A DNA stretch of 64,000 nucleotides from Duganella sp. SG902 (lineage in GTDB: Bacteria; Pseudomonadota; Gammaproteobacteria; Burkholderiales; Burkholderiaceae_D). The notes under the pieces are model-generated. The model had not been told where the DNA came from. It saw only the letters and a list, made by a program, of their open reading frames with translations, and did no database searches. Position numbers and translations under genes: made by a program. Of the stretch, positions 19,056 through 27,098 are shown piece after piece. Each line of letters begins with the position of its first letter. Positions within the stretch are counted from its first letter, which is position 1. The stretch is taken from the NCBI RefSeq assembly GCF_013376005.1, contig NZ_JABMJK010000001.1, positions 620,001-684,000 on the forward strand, written 5' to 3'.

Positions 19056-19112
19056 GCCCAACGTAATTGTTCAGCGGCGCCGGCAGGCGTCCGCTGGAAC
19101 CGATGGTTAGCA
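19056..19112 (-). repeat. attC site (57 bp)
   Basis: GCCCAAC and GTTAGCA outer boxes; inner arms TTCAGCGG and CCGCTGGAA as in the 18511 site. The stop codon of the 19107 gene overlaps its right edge. Confidence 0.88.
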
Positions 19113-19478
19113 CACAAAGCGTTCATAGCTTTCCACTAGCTCCTTAGCTTTGGACTGTTGCTCTAACTCGGTATAAAGAATGCCGTGCCGCTCAATAGCA
19201 TTCGAAACGAACTCCTCGGTTATCTTCTCACCACGAACATGAAGGCTATACATGTCACCCAAGACGCCGCTGGCTTCGTCGGCGCTACCGAGCTCGGAAA
19301 AGTAGGACTTCCCTTCAGGGGAATCGTTGCGATAAAACGCAAGAGATCGAATGTGCGCATTTAAGCCAAAGTGCATGTCGATCAATCGTTGCTTCGGCAA
19401 CGCCGCGATTTCCTCCCTGACCGAAGCCGCAAGGTTCGCGTCGAGATAATCAAATAGATCCGCCAAGTTCTTGAGCAT
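19107..19478 (-). CDS. Hypothetical protein (integron cassette)
   Basis: 123 aa, soluble, mostly helical by composition, no signal peptide. A central MHFGLNAHIRSLAFYRND stretch and a C-terminal YTELEQQSKAKELVESY helix are the most distinctive parts. I do not recognise a family. It starts 4 nt from the attC at 19483 and its stop lies in the attC at 19056, so it fills the cassette completely. Confidence 0.65.
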   Translation of the reverse strand: MLKNLADLFDYLDANLAASVREEIAALPKQRLIDMHFGLNAHIRSLAFYRNDSPEGKSYFSELGSADEASGVLGDMYSLHVRGEKITEEFVSNAIERHGILYTELEQQSKAKELVESYERFVC

Positions 19479-19482
19479 TTCT

Positions 19483-19554
19483 CGCTAACGTGTGCGATAA
19501 CCGGCGGCTGGAGCGCGCAGCGCGTAAGCCGTCCGGTTGAGTATGAAGTTAGGC
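19483..19554 (-). repeat. attC site (72 bp)
   Basis: CGCTAAC and GTTAGGC outer boxes; arms GATAACCGGCGGCTGG and CCGTCCGGTT with a GCGCGCAGCGCG central hairpin. About 55 bases are identical to the site at 19807, so the two cassettes were probably assembled from one source or one site was copied. Confidence 0.92.
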
Positions 19555-19803
19555 ATCTGGAGGGCTCCAGTTTTGAATATTTGGATCTTCACCAGCAACG
19601 CGAATACGGCGCTGCAGTCCAATGATTGCTGTAGCTTCAGCAGCACCGCCCTGCTTAAGTAAAACAAGTTCATCATTTGAAATTTGATCCTCGCGCCACG
19701 CAGTTTGATGTGAACCAGCGTCGTAGCGAACAAAGAATCGCCCTTGTCGTTCAACGACCTCAAGCCCTTCTTCAGTCAAGTTCCCAAGTACTCGCAGTTC
19801 CAT
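19549..19803 (-). CDS. Hypothetical protein (integron cassette)
   Basis: 84 aa from ATG 19803. Starts MELRVLGNLTEEGLEVVERQ and is predicted as a small alpha/beta protein with no signal peptide. No known domain recognised. A competing minus-strand frame from 19763 gives low-complexity sequence and was discounted. The start codon is 4 nt from the next attC, so its ribosome site must lie inside that attC. Confidence 0.65.
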   Translation of the reverse strand: MELRVLGNLTEEGLEVVERQGRFFVRYDAGSHQTAWREDQISNDELVLLKQGGAAEATAIIGLQRRIRVAGEDPNIQNWSPPDA

Positions 19804-19806
19804 ATG

Positions 19807-19878
19807 ACCTAACGTGTGCGATAACCGGCGGCTGGAGCGCGCAGCGCGTAAGCCGTCCGGTTGATCAAATGGTTAGGC
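19807..19878 (-). repeat. attC site (72 bp)
   Basis: ACCTAAC and GTTAGGC outer boxes with the same inner arms as the 19483 site. One of the best preserved sites in the array. Confidence 0.92.
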
Positions 19879-19897
19879 AGATTCGAGATTTTCATGG

Positions 19898-20242
19898 TTA
19901 GCCCTCTGGCCGAAAGTGCAGCTCGAACCCGGAATCCGCAAGCACCTCTAATGCGACGACATCGTCAGCGTAGTGGTCGTAGACCTCACCGAAATTCTTC
20001 AGGCCCGCAAAGTTAATTTTTTCATTTTCAATTTTATGCTGATTGAAGTCCCAAGGGTCTTTGATCCCTAAGAGTTCAGCGAACTCACGACTTAGCGATG
20101 AACCTTCAGAGATGCCAAACAGGCGACGAGAAATCATTGAGCCTTCCGCAGTCGCTGCATACAGATCGCTCCGATAATCGAGAAACTCAGCAACCCTCGT
20201 CGAAAAAGGACCGATCGCAATGATCTCGGCGCACATTCCCAT
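19898..20242 (-). CDS. Hypothetical protein (integron cassette)
   Basis: 114 aa from ATG 20242 (MGMCAEIIAIGPFS); the longer frame to 20314 would encode attC and was not used. The internal DPWDFNQHKIENEKINF block and acidic C-terminus suggest a small soluble protein. This type of protein, opening MCAEIIAIGPF, is in my recollection common in chromosomal integrons but has no assigned role. Confidence 0.65.
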   Translation of the reverse strand: MGMCAEIIAIGPFSTRVAEFLDYRSDLYAATAEGSMISRRLFGISEGSSLSREFAELLGIKDPWDFNQHKIENEKINFAGLKNFGEVYDHYADDVVALEVLADSGFELHFRPEG

Positions 20243-20250
20243 GGTCAGTA

Positions 20251-20322
20251 GCCTAACGTGACAAGTAACTGGCTGCCGGAACGCGCAGCGTGGAGGCAGT
20301 CCAGTTGACTGCATGGTTGGGC
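20251..20322 (-). repeat. attC site (72 bp)
   Basis: GCCTAAC and GTTGGGC outer boxes; arms TAACTGGCTGCCGG and GGCAGTCCAGTT. It belongs to the pentapeptide-repeat cassette. Confidence 0.9.
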
Positions 20323-20331
20323 GATGGGCGC

Positions 20332-20718
20332 TTAAATTGGCGGGAGCTCATTTTCGCCTTCAATTGTACAACCATAAAAGGACGCGCCTTTAAAACGGGC
20401 GTTCTCGAGTTTTGCGCCCACGAGCTCAACGGACTCGATAGCGGCTAGTTCGAACGATGCCCCCGTAAGGTCGGCGCCCCGAAAATTTGCGCATTTGACG
20501 TTGCATTCAGCGAAATTCACTCCACGGAGGCTAGCACCGACAAAGCTGGAATTGAAGAACCAAGAATGCTTTTCAAAGGATGCTCCGTCTAACATAACGC
20601 CGGACAGATCAACGTCGCTCAGATCGGTGCCAGGAAAATTACGTTCTCCAGCAGAATAACGCTGAAGAAGTTCGGCAAGCGTCTCAGGCGGATTAACAGA
20701 GATCGATGGTGTATTCAT
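20332..20718 (-). CDS. Pentapeptide-repeat protein (integron cassette)
   Basis: 128 aa from ATG 20718. From about residue 35 the sequence follows the A(D/N)LXX five-residue period (for example DLSDVDLSGVMLDGASF and ANFRGADLTGASF), which folds as a right-handed quadrilateral beta-helix. Some pentapeptide proteins (Qnr, MfpA) mimic DNA and protect gyrase, and Qnr-like proteins are known on integron-bearing elements. This one is shorter than Qnr (about 218 aa), so that role is only a possibility. Confidence 0.8.
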   Translation of the reverse strand: MNTPSISVNPPETLAELLQRYSAGERNFPGTDLSDVDLSGVMLDGASFEKHSWFFNSSFVGASLRGVNFAECNVKCANFRGADLTGASFELAAIESVELVGAKLENARFKGASFYGCTIEGENELPPI

Positions 20719-20721
20719 GCG

Positions 20722-20816
20722 GCCCAACGTTACGATAACCGGCTGCCGGAGTGCGGAGCACGGAGGGAACCCAACCGCGCAGCGGGTGGGCAGTCCGGTT
20801 GAACGAACTGTTGGCG
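20722..20816 (-). repeat. attC site (95 bp)
   Basis: GCCCAAC and GTTGGCG outer boxes; arms GATAACCGGCTGCC and GGGCAGTCCGGTT with a secondary hairpin (CCGCGCAGCGGG) in the middle. The 3' end of the second cassette gene reads through it. Confidence 0.88.
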
Positions 20817-21047
20817 GTGACACACCACGAACTCGCGGTATGCCGCTGCCACAGCACCAAATGCAGCAAGGGACAAGACGCTGACCGAAGTTCGCGCACC
20901 GCGCGTCACCACGGACAAAACGCCGACCATCACCACTGCCCGCAACTCACCACGGGCCAAAACATTACCGAAGCCGCACCGCCTGATTCGCCACAGGCCC
21001 TGGCGCCAAGCCCTGCGTTGCAGCTCGCAGACCAGCGACAACCACAC
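20730..21047 (-). CDS. Membrane-type protein, paralogue of first cassette
   Basis: 105 aa from GTG 21047, which lies in the attC core (GTTGGC then GTG TGG). Starts MWLSLVCELQRRAWR and has a hydrophobic middle (about residues 35-75). The last ~30 residues are attC-encoded. It is clearly related to the gene at 21060 in protein and DNA, including a 26-base block identical between 21003 and 21323 regions. Alternative frames in the region are less hydrophobically coherent. No family recognised. Confidence 0.5.
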   Translation of the reverse strand: MWLSLVCELQRRAWRQGLWRIRRCGFGNVLARGELRAVVMVGVLSVVTRGARTSVSVLSLAAFGAVAAAYREFVVCHRQQFVQPDCPPAARLGSLRAPHSGSRLS

Positions 21048-21134
21048 GCCAACGTGGTGTTAAGCGGCTGGCCGCTCGTAAATTAAAAAGAACCTGCCAG
21101 TGTCCGGCCAGTCCGCTTGAACTTGCTGTTGGCG
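21047..21134 (-). repeat. attC site (88 bp)
   Basis: CGCCAAC and GTTGGCG are exact complements; inner arms AAGCGGCTGGCCG and CGGCCAGTCCGCTT. It separates the two paralogous promoter-proximal cassettes. Confidence 0.85.
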
Positions 21135-21365
21135 CGTGCGGACCACGAACCCAACGCAAACCGACACCACAGCACCAAATACCGCAACGGACCAGGCGAT
21201 GACCATAGCTCGCGCAACGCGCGTCACCACGGACAAAACGCCGACCGCCACCACTACCCGCAAAACAGCACGGGCCAAAACGTGACCGAAAACGCGATGC
21301 TCGGTTCGCCAGCGGCCCAGGCGCCAAGCCCTGCGTTGCAGCTCGCAGACCAACTCCGACCACAC
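21060..21365 (-). CDS. Membrane-type protein, first integron cassette
   Basis: 101 aa from GTG 21365; a TTG further upstream at 21398 would place the start inside attI and is less likely. Starts MWSELVCELQRRAWRLGRW and then has a hydrophobic stretch (LRVVVAVGVLSVV and MVIAWSVAVFGAVVSV) compatible with two membrane helices. It is the cassette nearest the integrase, so it would be the most expressed from a cassette promoter. Related to 20730. Function unknown. Confidence 0.5.
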   Translation of the reverse strand: MWSELVCELQRRAWRLGRWRTEHRVFGHVLARAVLRVVVAVGVLSVVTRVARAMVIAWSVAVFGAVVSVCVGFVVRTRQQQVQADWPDTGRFFLIYERPAA

Positions 21366-21440
21366 GCCAACAAAAAATAGGCCCCCTATTTGTCGCAAAT
21401 CTCCCCGCCCGAAGCTTGAAGTTTCGCAGAATCCAGCGCA
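21365..21440 (-). other. Probable attI recombination site
   Basis: The junction between integrase side and array carries CGCCAAC (21365-21371), the complement of the GTTGGCG core, followed by AT-rich sequence with a hairpin AAATAGG/CCTATTT (21375-21391). Position, orientation and the single core without a paired attC partner fit attI. The exact edges cannot be set by eye. The cassette promoter should read leftward from here or from within intI. Confidence 0.6.
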
Positions 21441-21519
21441 AAGGAACCAATATTATCAATACATTATGCCAATTTAGCACACCCTAATGACTTAGGGCAA
21501 ATCCACCTGCGGGGTAGCC

Positions 21520-22503
21520 ATGACTACATCCAAACCCAGACTACTCGAACAGGTACGCGAGCGTATTCGCCTGAAGCACTACAGCATCCGCACCGAGCAA
21601 AGTTACATCGGCTGGATCCGTCGCTTTATTATCTTCCAAGGCAAGCGTCATCCTGCCAGCATGGGGGCCGCAGAGGTAACGCAATTCCTCACACATCTGG
21701 CCGTCGCCGCCGGCGTTGCGCCATCTACCCAGAATCAGGCGAAGGCGGCCCTACTCTTTTTGTACAAGGAGGTGCTGGAAACCGAGCTTCCCTGGCTGGA
21801 TGAGATCGTGACAGCCAAGTCATCGCAACGCCTTCCTGTGGTGCTGACCAAGGACGAAGTACAGCGGCTGTTGCGCAGCACCAGCGGCACCAATGGCTTG
21901 ATACTTCGCCTCCTGTATGGAACGGGGATGCGGATCATGGAATGCCTGCGGCTGCGTGTAAAAGATATTGAGTTCATGCGCAGTGAGATCATCATCCGCG
22001 AAGGCAAAGGCGGCGAAGACAGAGTAACAATGCTCCCGCAAACTTTGGTGGCGCCATTGCGCGAACACATCAGCCGTGTTCAGCTACTGCACCAGCGGGA
22101 CTTGGCGGAAGGCTTTGGCGAAACGTGGCTCCCTTACGCACTGGCGCGCAAGTATCCGAATGCGAACAAGGAGTGGGGCTGGCAGTATGTTTTCCCGTCC
22201 AAGCACCGCTCGGCCGATCCGCGCTCCGGCGCCATCCGCCGCCATCACGCTGACGAGAAAGCCATTCAGCGCGCCATGAAACAGGCCACGCGTGACACGC
22301 TGATCAATAAGCCGGCCACGCCTCACACCCTGCGACATTCTTTCGCCACTCATCTGCTGCAAGCGGGCTACGATATCCGCACGGTGCAGGAGCTGCTCGG
22401 CCACAAGGATGTCGGCACCACGATGATTTACACCCACGTCCTGAATCGCGGCGGTCAAGGCGTGGTCAGCCCGCTGGATCAAGCGTTACGCCCGTCGGAT
22501 TGA
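21520..22503 (+). CDS. intI: Integron integrase IntI
   Basis: 327 aa tyrosine recombinase. Catalytic residues are Arg138 ([16 protein letters not shown]), His269 and Arg272 (TPHTLRHSF), His295 (LLGHKDVG) and nucleophile Tyr304 (TMIYTHV). Between the two boxes is the IntI-specific insertion, about residues 203-227 ([20 protein letters not shown]), which phage and Xer recombinases lack and which is needed to bind folded attC. The N-terminal SAM-like core-binding domain is complete. The gene diverges from the array, as usual. ATG 21520 has GGGGTA upstream. No LexA box was found in its promoter. Confidence 0.95.
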   Translation: MTTSKPRLLEQVRERIRLKHYSIRTEQSYIGWIRRFIIFQGKRHPASMGAAEVTQFLTHLAVAAGVAPSTQNQAKAALLFLYKEVLETELPWLDEIVTAKSSQRLPVVLTKDEVQRLLRSTSGTNGLILRLLYGTGMRIMECLRLRVKDIEFMRSEIIIREGKGGEDRVTMLPQTLVAPLREHISRVQLLHQRDLAEGFGETWLPYALARKYPNANKEWGWQYVFPSKHRSADPRSGAIRRHHADEKAIQRAMKQATRDTLINKPATPHTLRHSFATHLLQAGYDIRTVQELLGHKDVGTTMIYTHVLNRGGQGVVSPLDQALRPSD

Positions 22504-22642
22504 CTGCGTATTCAATTTCATTTTGCGCTTTGATTGTTTTTGTAATTGCAGCGCGACGCGGTCACACCGCAGAATGCCTCGCAGCCGGTTTGGCAAGACC
22601 CGGATCCTCGGATGCCAATCTGCTCAATAAACGGGGACATTC

Positions 22643-23689
22643 ATGAAAGTCATAAATTGCATTCTCGGGGCAACCATGATGGCAGCCCTGACAGGCTGTG
22701 GTAGCATCAATGCGGCCGCAACCGACACCGCGCAGGCGGTATTCAACTGGACATCGAGCGCGCCGCTCATCTCGCCTCAACCCATTCCAAGCCAGACCAT
22801 CTATGGCGTCAAAGATCCTTCGATCGTCTACGTAGACGGCAAATATCATGTATTCATGACGACCGCCGGCTCTGCCGGCTGGGGGCTCGCGTACACCAGC
22901 TTTGACAAGTGGTCGGACGCCTCGTCCGCGAAAATCGTCCCGCTGGACAAATCCCCGATCGGGCCCGGTTATCGCGCCGCGCCGCAGGTGTTTTATTTTG
23001 CTCCGCAAAAAAAATGGTATCTCATTTACCAAGGTGGCGATCCGCTCTATTCCACCTCTGACAATATCGGCGATCCAACCTCCTGGAGCGCGCCGAAGCC
23101 ATTCTTTTCCGTCGCCCCCGACATCATCAAGCCACCGCAAGGTCAAGGCTGGCTGGATTTCTGGGTGATCTGCGACGACAAGAAATGCTATCTGTTCAAT
23201 ACCGATGACCACGGACGTTTGCTGCGGTCCGAAACCGACATTCGCCAGTTCCCGCATGGCTTCCATAACACGGTCGCTGTCATGACCGAAAAGACGGAGG
23301 ACCTGTTCGAGGCGAGCAATACCTACAGGATCGCGGGCACGCATACCTACATCACGCTGGTGGAGGCCGTGTCACCGAAAGGACGCTACTTCCGCATCTG
23401 GAAGAGCGATAGCCTGGACGGAAAGTGGGAGCCGTTCTCCTCGGCGCCCATGAACGCTTTCGCCAGCCGCGACAACGTCAAACAGTCGTGGTCGCACGAT
23501 ATCTCGCACGGCGAAATGGTGCGGACAAATGCCGATCAAACCATGACCATCGATCCCTGCCGGCAGCTGGAATATCTGTACCAGGGCAATGACCCGGCGG
23601 TGCGGGTGGACGACTACATCAAACTCCCCTATCGCCTGGGCCTGATCACGGCGCGGGGCGACAATCCAGTAAGCGCGCTCTGCCGCTAA
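22643..23689 (+). CDS. GH62 alpha-L-arabinofuranosidase, lipoprotein
   Basis: 348 aa. A lipobox LTGC gives Cys19, so the enzyme is probably a surface or periplasmic lipoprotein. The body matches glycoside hydrolase family 62 throughout: VKDPSIVYVDGKYHVF (catalytic Asp region), AAPQVFYFAPQKKWYLIYQ, GWLDFWVICDD (pKa-modulating Asp), LFEASNTYRI (Glu) and SHDISHGEMVR. GH62 enzymes remove arabinose side chains from arabinoxylan. It stands alone between the integron and pnp, ending in a strong terminator. The gene may have arrived with the integron region; this is speculation. Confidence 0.9.
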   Translation: MKVINCILGATMMAALTGCGSINAAATDTAQAVFNWTSSAPLISPQPIPSQTIYGVKDPSIVYVDGKYHVFMTTAGSAGWGLAYTSFDKWSDASSAKIVPLDKSPIGPGYRAAPQVFYFAPQKKWYLIYQGGDPLYSTSDNIGDPTSWSAPKPFFSVAPDIIKPPQGQGWLDFWVICDDKKCYLFNTDDHGRLLRSETDIRQFPHGFHNTVAVMTEKTEDLFEASNTYRIAGTHTYITLVEAVSPKGRYFRIWKSDSLDGKWEPFSSAPMNAFASRDNVKQSWSHDISHGEMVRTNADQTMTIDPCRQLEYLYQGNDPAVRVDDYIKLPYRLGLITARGDNPVSALCR

Positions 23690-23692
23690 ACA

Positions 23693-23739
23693 AAAAGCCC
23701 CCGCCGGCACTGAGCGAGCTCAGGCTGGCGGGGGCTTTT
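23693..23739. terminator. Bidirectional intrinsic terminator
   Basis: Stem GCCCCCGCC (23697-23705) pairs with GGCGGGGGC (23727-23735), flanked by A and T runs on both sides. It can stop both the GH62 transcript and the convergent pnp transcript. Confidence 0.9.
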
Positions 23740-23757
23740 CAGCGGACTACTTGACGC

Positions 23758-25887
23758 TTACTGCGCGTTGGCGGCAGCGGCGGCGGCTTCTTCCGCGGCG
23801 GCTTTCATCGACAGCTTCAGACGGCCGCGGTCATCGGTTTCCAGAACCTTGACGCGCACTTGCTGGCCTTCTTTCAGGTAGTCGGCCACGGCGTTCACAC
23901 GCTCGTTGGCGATCTGCGAGATGTGCAGCAGGCCGTCCTTGCCTGGCATGACCTGCACGATGGCGCCGAAGTCCAGCAGCTTCAACACGGTGCCGTCGTA
24001 GGACTTGCCCACTTCGACCGACGCGGTCAGCTCTTCGATGCGGCGCTTGGCTTCCTGGCCGGCGGCGGCGTCCACGGAGGCGATGGTGACCACGCCTTCG
24101 TCGCTGATGTCGATCTGGGTGCCGGTCTCTTCGGTCAGCGCGCGGATCACGGCGCCGCCCTTGCCGATCACGTCACGGATTTTCTCCGGGTTGATCTTGA
24201 TGGTGATCAGGCGCGGCGCGAAGTCCGACAGCTCGGTCTTCACGCTCGGCACGGCCTTCTGCATTTCGCCCAGGATGTGCTCGCGGCCTTCCTTGGCTTG
24301 CGCCAGCGCCACTTGCATGATTTCCTTGGTGATGCCCTGGATCTTGATGTCCATCTGCAGCGCGGTGATACCGTTGCGGGTGCCGGCCACTTTGAAGTCC
24401 ATGTCGCCCAGGTGGTCTTCGTCACCCAGGATGTCGGACAGCACGGCGAACTTGCCGCCTTCCTTGATCAGGCCCATGGCGATGCCGGCCACGTGCTCTT
24501 TCATTGGCACGCCGGCATCCATCAGCGCCAGGCAGCCGCCGCAGACCGAGGCCATCGACGACGAACCGTTCGATTCGGTGATTTCCGACACCAGGCGCAC
24601 GGAGTAGCTGAACTCGTCCGGCGATGGCAGCGCGGCGACCAGCGCGCGCTTGGCCAGGCGGCCGTGGCCCACTTCGCGGCGCTTCGGCGTGCCGACGCGG
24701 CCGGTTTCGCCGGTGGCGAACGGTGGCATGTTGTAGTGGAGCATGAAGTCGTCGGTGTACTCGCCCATCAGCGCGTCGATCTTCTGCGAGTCGCGGGCGG
24801 TGCCCAGCGTGGCCACGACCAGCGCCTGGGTTTCGCCGCGGGTGAACAGGGCCGAGCCGTGGGTGCGCGGCAGTACCGAGGTGCGGATCGAGATCGGACG
24901 CACGGTGCGGGTGTCGCGGCCGTCGATGCGCGGCTCGCCCTCGAGGATCTGCGAACGCACGACTTTCGATTCCATCTCGAACAGGATGTTGCCAACTTCC
25001 ACCGAATCAGGCGCGACGGCGCCGGCGGCGGCCGCTTCCGCGCCCAGGTCGGCCAGCACCTCGGACGACATGGCGCGCAGTTTCTCGGTACGCGCCTGCT
25101 TGTCGCGGGTCTGGTAGGCGTCGCGGATCTTCGCCTCGGCGAAGTGGGCCACGCGGGCGATCAGGGCTTCGTTCTTGGCGGGGGCGACCCACTCCTGCTC
25201 GGGCTTGCCGCCGTCGCGCACCAGGTCGTGGATGGCGTCGATCACGACTTTCATCTGCTCGTGGCCAAACACCACGGCGCCCAGCATGATTTCTTCCGAC
25301 AGCTGCTGCGCTTCCGATTCCACCATCAGCACGGCGGTCTCGGTACCGGCAACCACCAGGTCCATCTGCGAGGTCTTCAGTTGTTCAACGGTAGGATTCA
25401 GGATGTACTGGCCGTTGGCGTAACCCACGCGGGCGGCGCCGATCGGACCATTGAACGGCACGCCCGACACGCACAGCGCGGCCGAGGCACCGATCATCGA
25501 GGCGATGTCCGGATCGATTTCTGGATTGACCGACAGCACGTGCACGATCACTTGCACTTCGTTCATGTAGCCCTCTGGGAACAGAGGACGGATAGGACGG
25601 TCGATCAGGCGGGATGTCAGCGTTTCTTTTTCCGAAGGACGACCTTCACGCTTGAAGAAACCGCCAGGGATCTTGCCCGCGGCGTAGGTTTTCTCCAGGT
25701 AGTCGACGGTCAGCGGGAAGAAGTCCTGGCCGGGTTTCGCGTCTTTACGCGCCACCACGGTGGCCAGCACAACGGTGTCTTCAATCGACACCATCACCGC
25801 GCCGGAGGCCTGGCGAGCGATCTCGCCAGTTTCCAGCGTGACGGTGTGTTGACCGTACTGGAAGGTTTTCGTAACTTTATTAAACAT
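23758..25887 (-). CDS. pnp: Polyribonucleotide nucleotidyltransferase (PNPase)
   Basis: 709 aa. Two RNase PH domains (about residues 10-210 and 310-550) flank the alpha-helical domain, followed by a KH domain (about 555-610, [15 protein letters not shown]) and an S1 domain (about 620-690). It degrades mRNA 3' to 5' phosphorolytically as part of the degradosome. It follows rpsO, the common order. An alanine-rich tail ends the protein. Confidence 0.97.
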   Translation of the reverse strand: MFNKVTKTFQYGQHTVTLETGEIARQASGAVMVSIEDTVVLATVVARKDAKPGQDFFPLTVDYLEKTYAAGKIPGGFFKREGRPSEKETLTSRLIDRPIRPLFPEGYMNEVQVIVHVLSVNPEIDPDIASMIGASAALCVSGVPFNGPIGAARVGYANGQYILNPTVEQLKTSQMDLVVAGTETAVLMVESEAQQLSEEIMLGAVVFGHEQMKVVIDAIHDLVRDGGKPEQEWVAPAKNEALIARVAHFAEAKIRDAYQTRDKQARTEKLRAMSSEVLADLGAEAAAAGAVAPDSVEVGNILFEMESKVVRSQILEGEPRIDGRDTRTVRPISIRTSVLPRTHGSALFTRGETQALVVATLGTARDSQKIDALMGEYTDDFMLHYNMPPFATGETGRVGTPKRREVGHGRLAKRALVAALPSPDEFSYSVRLVSEITESNGSSSMASVCGGCLALMDAGVPMKEHVAGIAMGLIKEGGKFAVLSDILGDEDHLGDMDFKVAGTRNGITALQMDIKIQGITKEIMQVALAQAKEGREHILGEMQKAVPSVKTELSDFAPRLITIKINPEKIRDVIGKGGAVIRALTEETGTQIDISDEGVVTIASVDAAAGQEAKRRIEELTASVEVGKSYDGTVLKLLDFGAIVQVMPGKDGLLHISQIANERVNAVADYLKEGQQVRVKVLETDDRGRLKLSMKAAAEEAAAAAANAQ

Positions 25888-26004
25888 GGGTAATCCCTTT
25901 CTATTTGCCGACAGATTTTCAGGAGCTGTCGTTCACCTCACCACAGGCGGCCGGATGGCCACCTTTACTACATTCCAGTTAGCAATTTTTTAATGCTTAG
26001 AAAG

Positions 26005-26040
26005 ACAAAATGCCCGCGACAGCAAACTGGCGCAGGCATT
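26005..26040 (-). terminator. Terminator or processing hairpin after rpsO
   Basis: On the minus strand AATGCCTGCG pairs with CGCGGGCATT and is followed by T-rich sequence. In many bacteria the rpsO-pnp intergenic region carries a partly leaky terminator and RNase III sites, which would fit its place between the two genes. Confidence 0.7.
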
Positions 26041-26065
26041 CTGTTTAAGCCGGACGGCGCAAAAA

Positions 26066-26335
26066 TTACTTACGCAGGCCCAGTTTGGCGATCAGGTCGC
26101 GGTAGCGGGTCGCGTCCTTGTCTTTCAGGTAGGACAGCAAGCTCTTACGACGGTTAACCATCTTGATCAGGCCACGACGCGAGTGGTGATCCTTGGTGTG
26201 CTCTTTGAAGTGGGCGTTCAGTTCGTTGATGCGGGCGGTCAGCAGGGCAACTTGCACTTCTGGCGAGCCGGTATCTTTTTGGCCACGGGCGTTGTCAGCG
26301 ATGATCGCTGCTTTGTTGATGTTTTCTACGGTCAT
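26066..26335 (-). CDS. rpsO: 30S ribosomal protein S15
   Basis: 89 aa, the usual S15 length, from ATG 26335; an upstream in-frame ATG six codons earlier gives an atypical N-terminus. The sequence contains the family blocks [15 protein letters not shown] and [17 protein letters not shown]. It binds 16S rRNA early in 30S assembly. Followed by pnp. Confidence 0.97.
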   Translation of the reverse strand: MTVENINKAAIIADNARGQKDTGSPEVQVALLTARINELNAHFKEHTKDHHSRRGLIKMVNRRKSLLSYLKDKDATRYRDLIAKLGLRK

Positions 26336-26472
26336 GATATTTACCTTTAACATGCGGTGCGCGGAGTCGTAACCCTGCTCACCGTGATTTACAATAAAAC
26401 CCGGTCGGAAAGACCAGACCCGGAAGTATAGCGGAAAAAAGTCCCGCGTGTCTCCTTTTTCGGGAGGAAATC

Positions 26473-26958
26473 ATGAGAAAAGCCCTGATTCTGGCGATTT
26501 TGACGCTGTCGCTGGCCGCCTGCGCCCAGTTCGGCCGGCCGCCGCCCCAGCCCGGCGACAGCCGCGAGGCCGTGCTGACCCGGCTCGGCCAGCCCACCAA
26601 TGTCTACGCCGATGGCGACGACACCCTGCTGGAATACGCCTACGGCCCCTTCGGCCAGTACACCTGGATGGCGCGCCTGGGCCCGGACGGCCGCCTGCGC
26701 TCCTACGAGCAAGTGCTGACCAGCGCCAAATTCGCCACGGTGAAGCCGGGCAAGGACACCAAGGAAACCGTCCTGCGGACCTTGGGCCGCCCCACCCAGG
26801 TCACGCATTACGCCAGCGTCGACGGCGACGTCTGGCTGTACCGCTACAAGGAGCAGGACGTGTGGAATTCCATGATGTCGGTGGAGTTCAACCGCCAGGG
26901 CGTGGTGCAGGCCATGGTTAACGGCCCGGACGAGGAGCGCGAGGTGCGGCGCCGTTGA
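26473..26958 (+). CDS. BamE/SmpA-like outer-membrane lipoprotein
   Basis: 161 aa. Signal peptide with lipobox LAAC gives Cys17. Two related blocks follow (DSREAVLTRLGQPTNVY and DTKETVLRTLGRPTQVTHY), the SmpA/OmlA pattern of BamE-like proteins. BamE helps assemble outer-membrane beta-barrels, but two-repeat members are paralogues of unknown role. GGGAGGA precedes ATG 26473. It is a single-gene unit. Confidence 0.8.
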   Translation: MRKALILAILTLSLAACAQFGRPPPQPGDSREAVLTRLGQPTNVYADGDDTLLEYAYGPFGQYTWMARLGPDGRLRSYEQVLTSAKFATVKPGKDTKETVLRTLGRPTQVTHYASVDGDVWLYRYKEQDVWNSMMSVEFNRQGVVQAMVNGPDEEREVRRR

Positions 26959-27098
26959 CATGGATCTGGCTCGCCGGCGCCGCGCCTCCAGCGGCCAAGT
27001 AGGAGCAGTCCCACGCGAATGACGGGCGTGCGCCGACGGTGAAAGAAGGTTGCGGTTGCTATGATCATTTCATCAACATTGCAACCTAAGGAGTCTTC

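Noticed and set aside
20965..21480. A 171-aa minus-strand frame with repeated RAATQGLAPGP blocks covering two cassettes and an attC
   Set aside because: It crosses the attC at 21047 and attI and its composition is low in hydrophobic structure; the two shorter homologous frames starting at GTG within the core explain the region better.
21440..21519. LexA box in the intI promoter
   Set aside because: Many integrases are SOS-controlled, so I looked for CTGT-N8-ACAG here; none is present.
23860..25893. Long plus-strand open frame opposite pnp
   Set aside because: It is His/Arg/Gly-rich shadow sequence antisense to a perfectly conserved PNPase; high GC3 creates such frames throughout the window.
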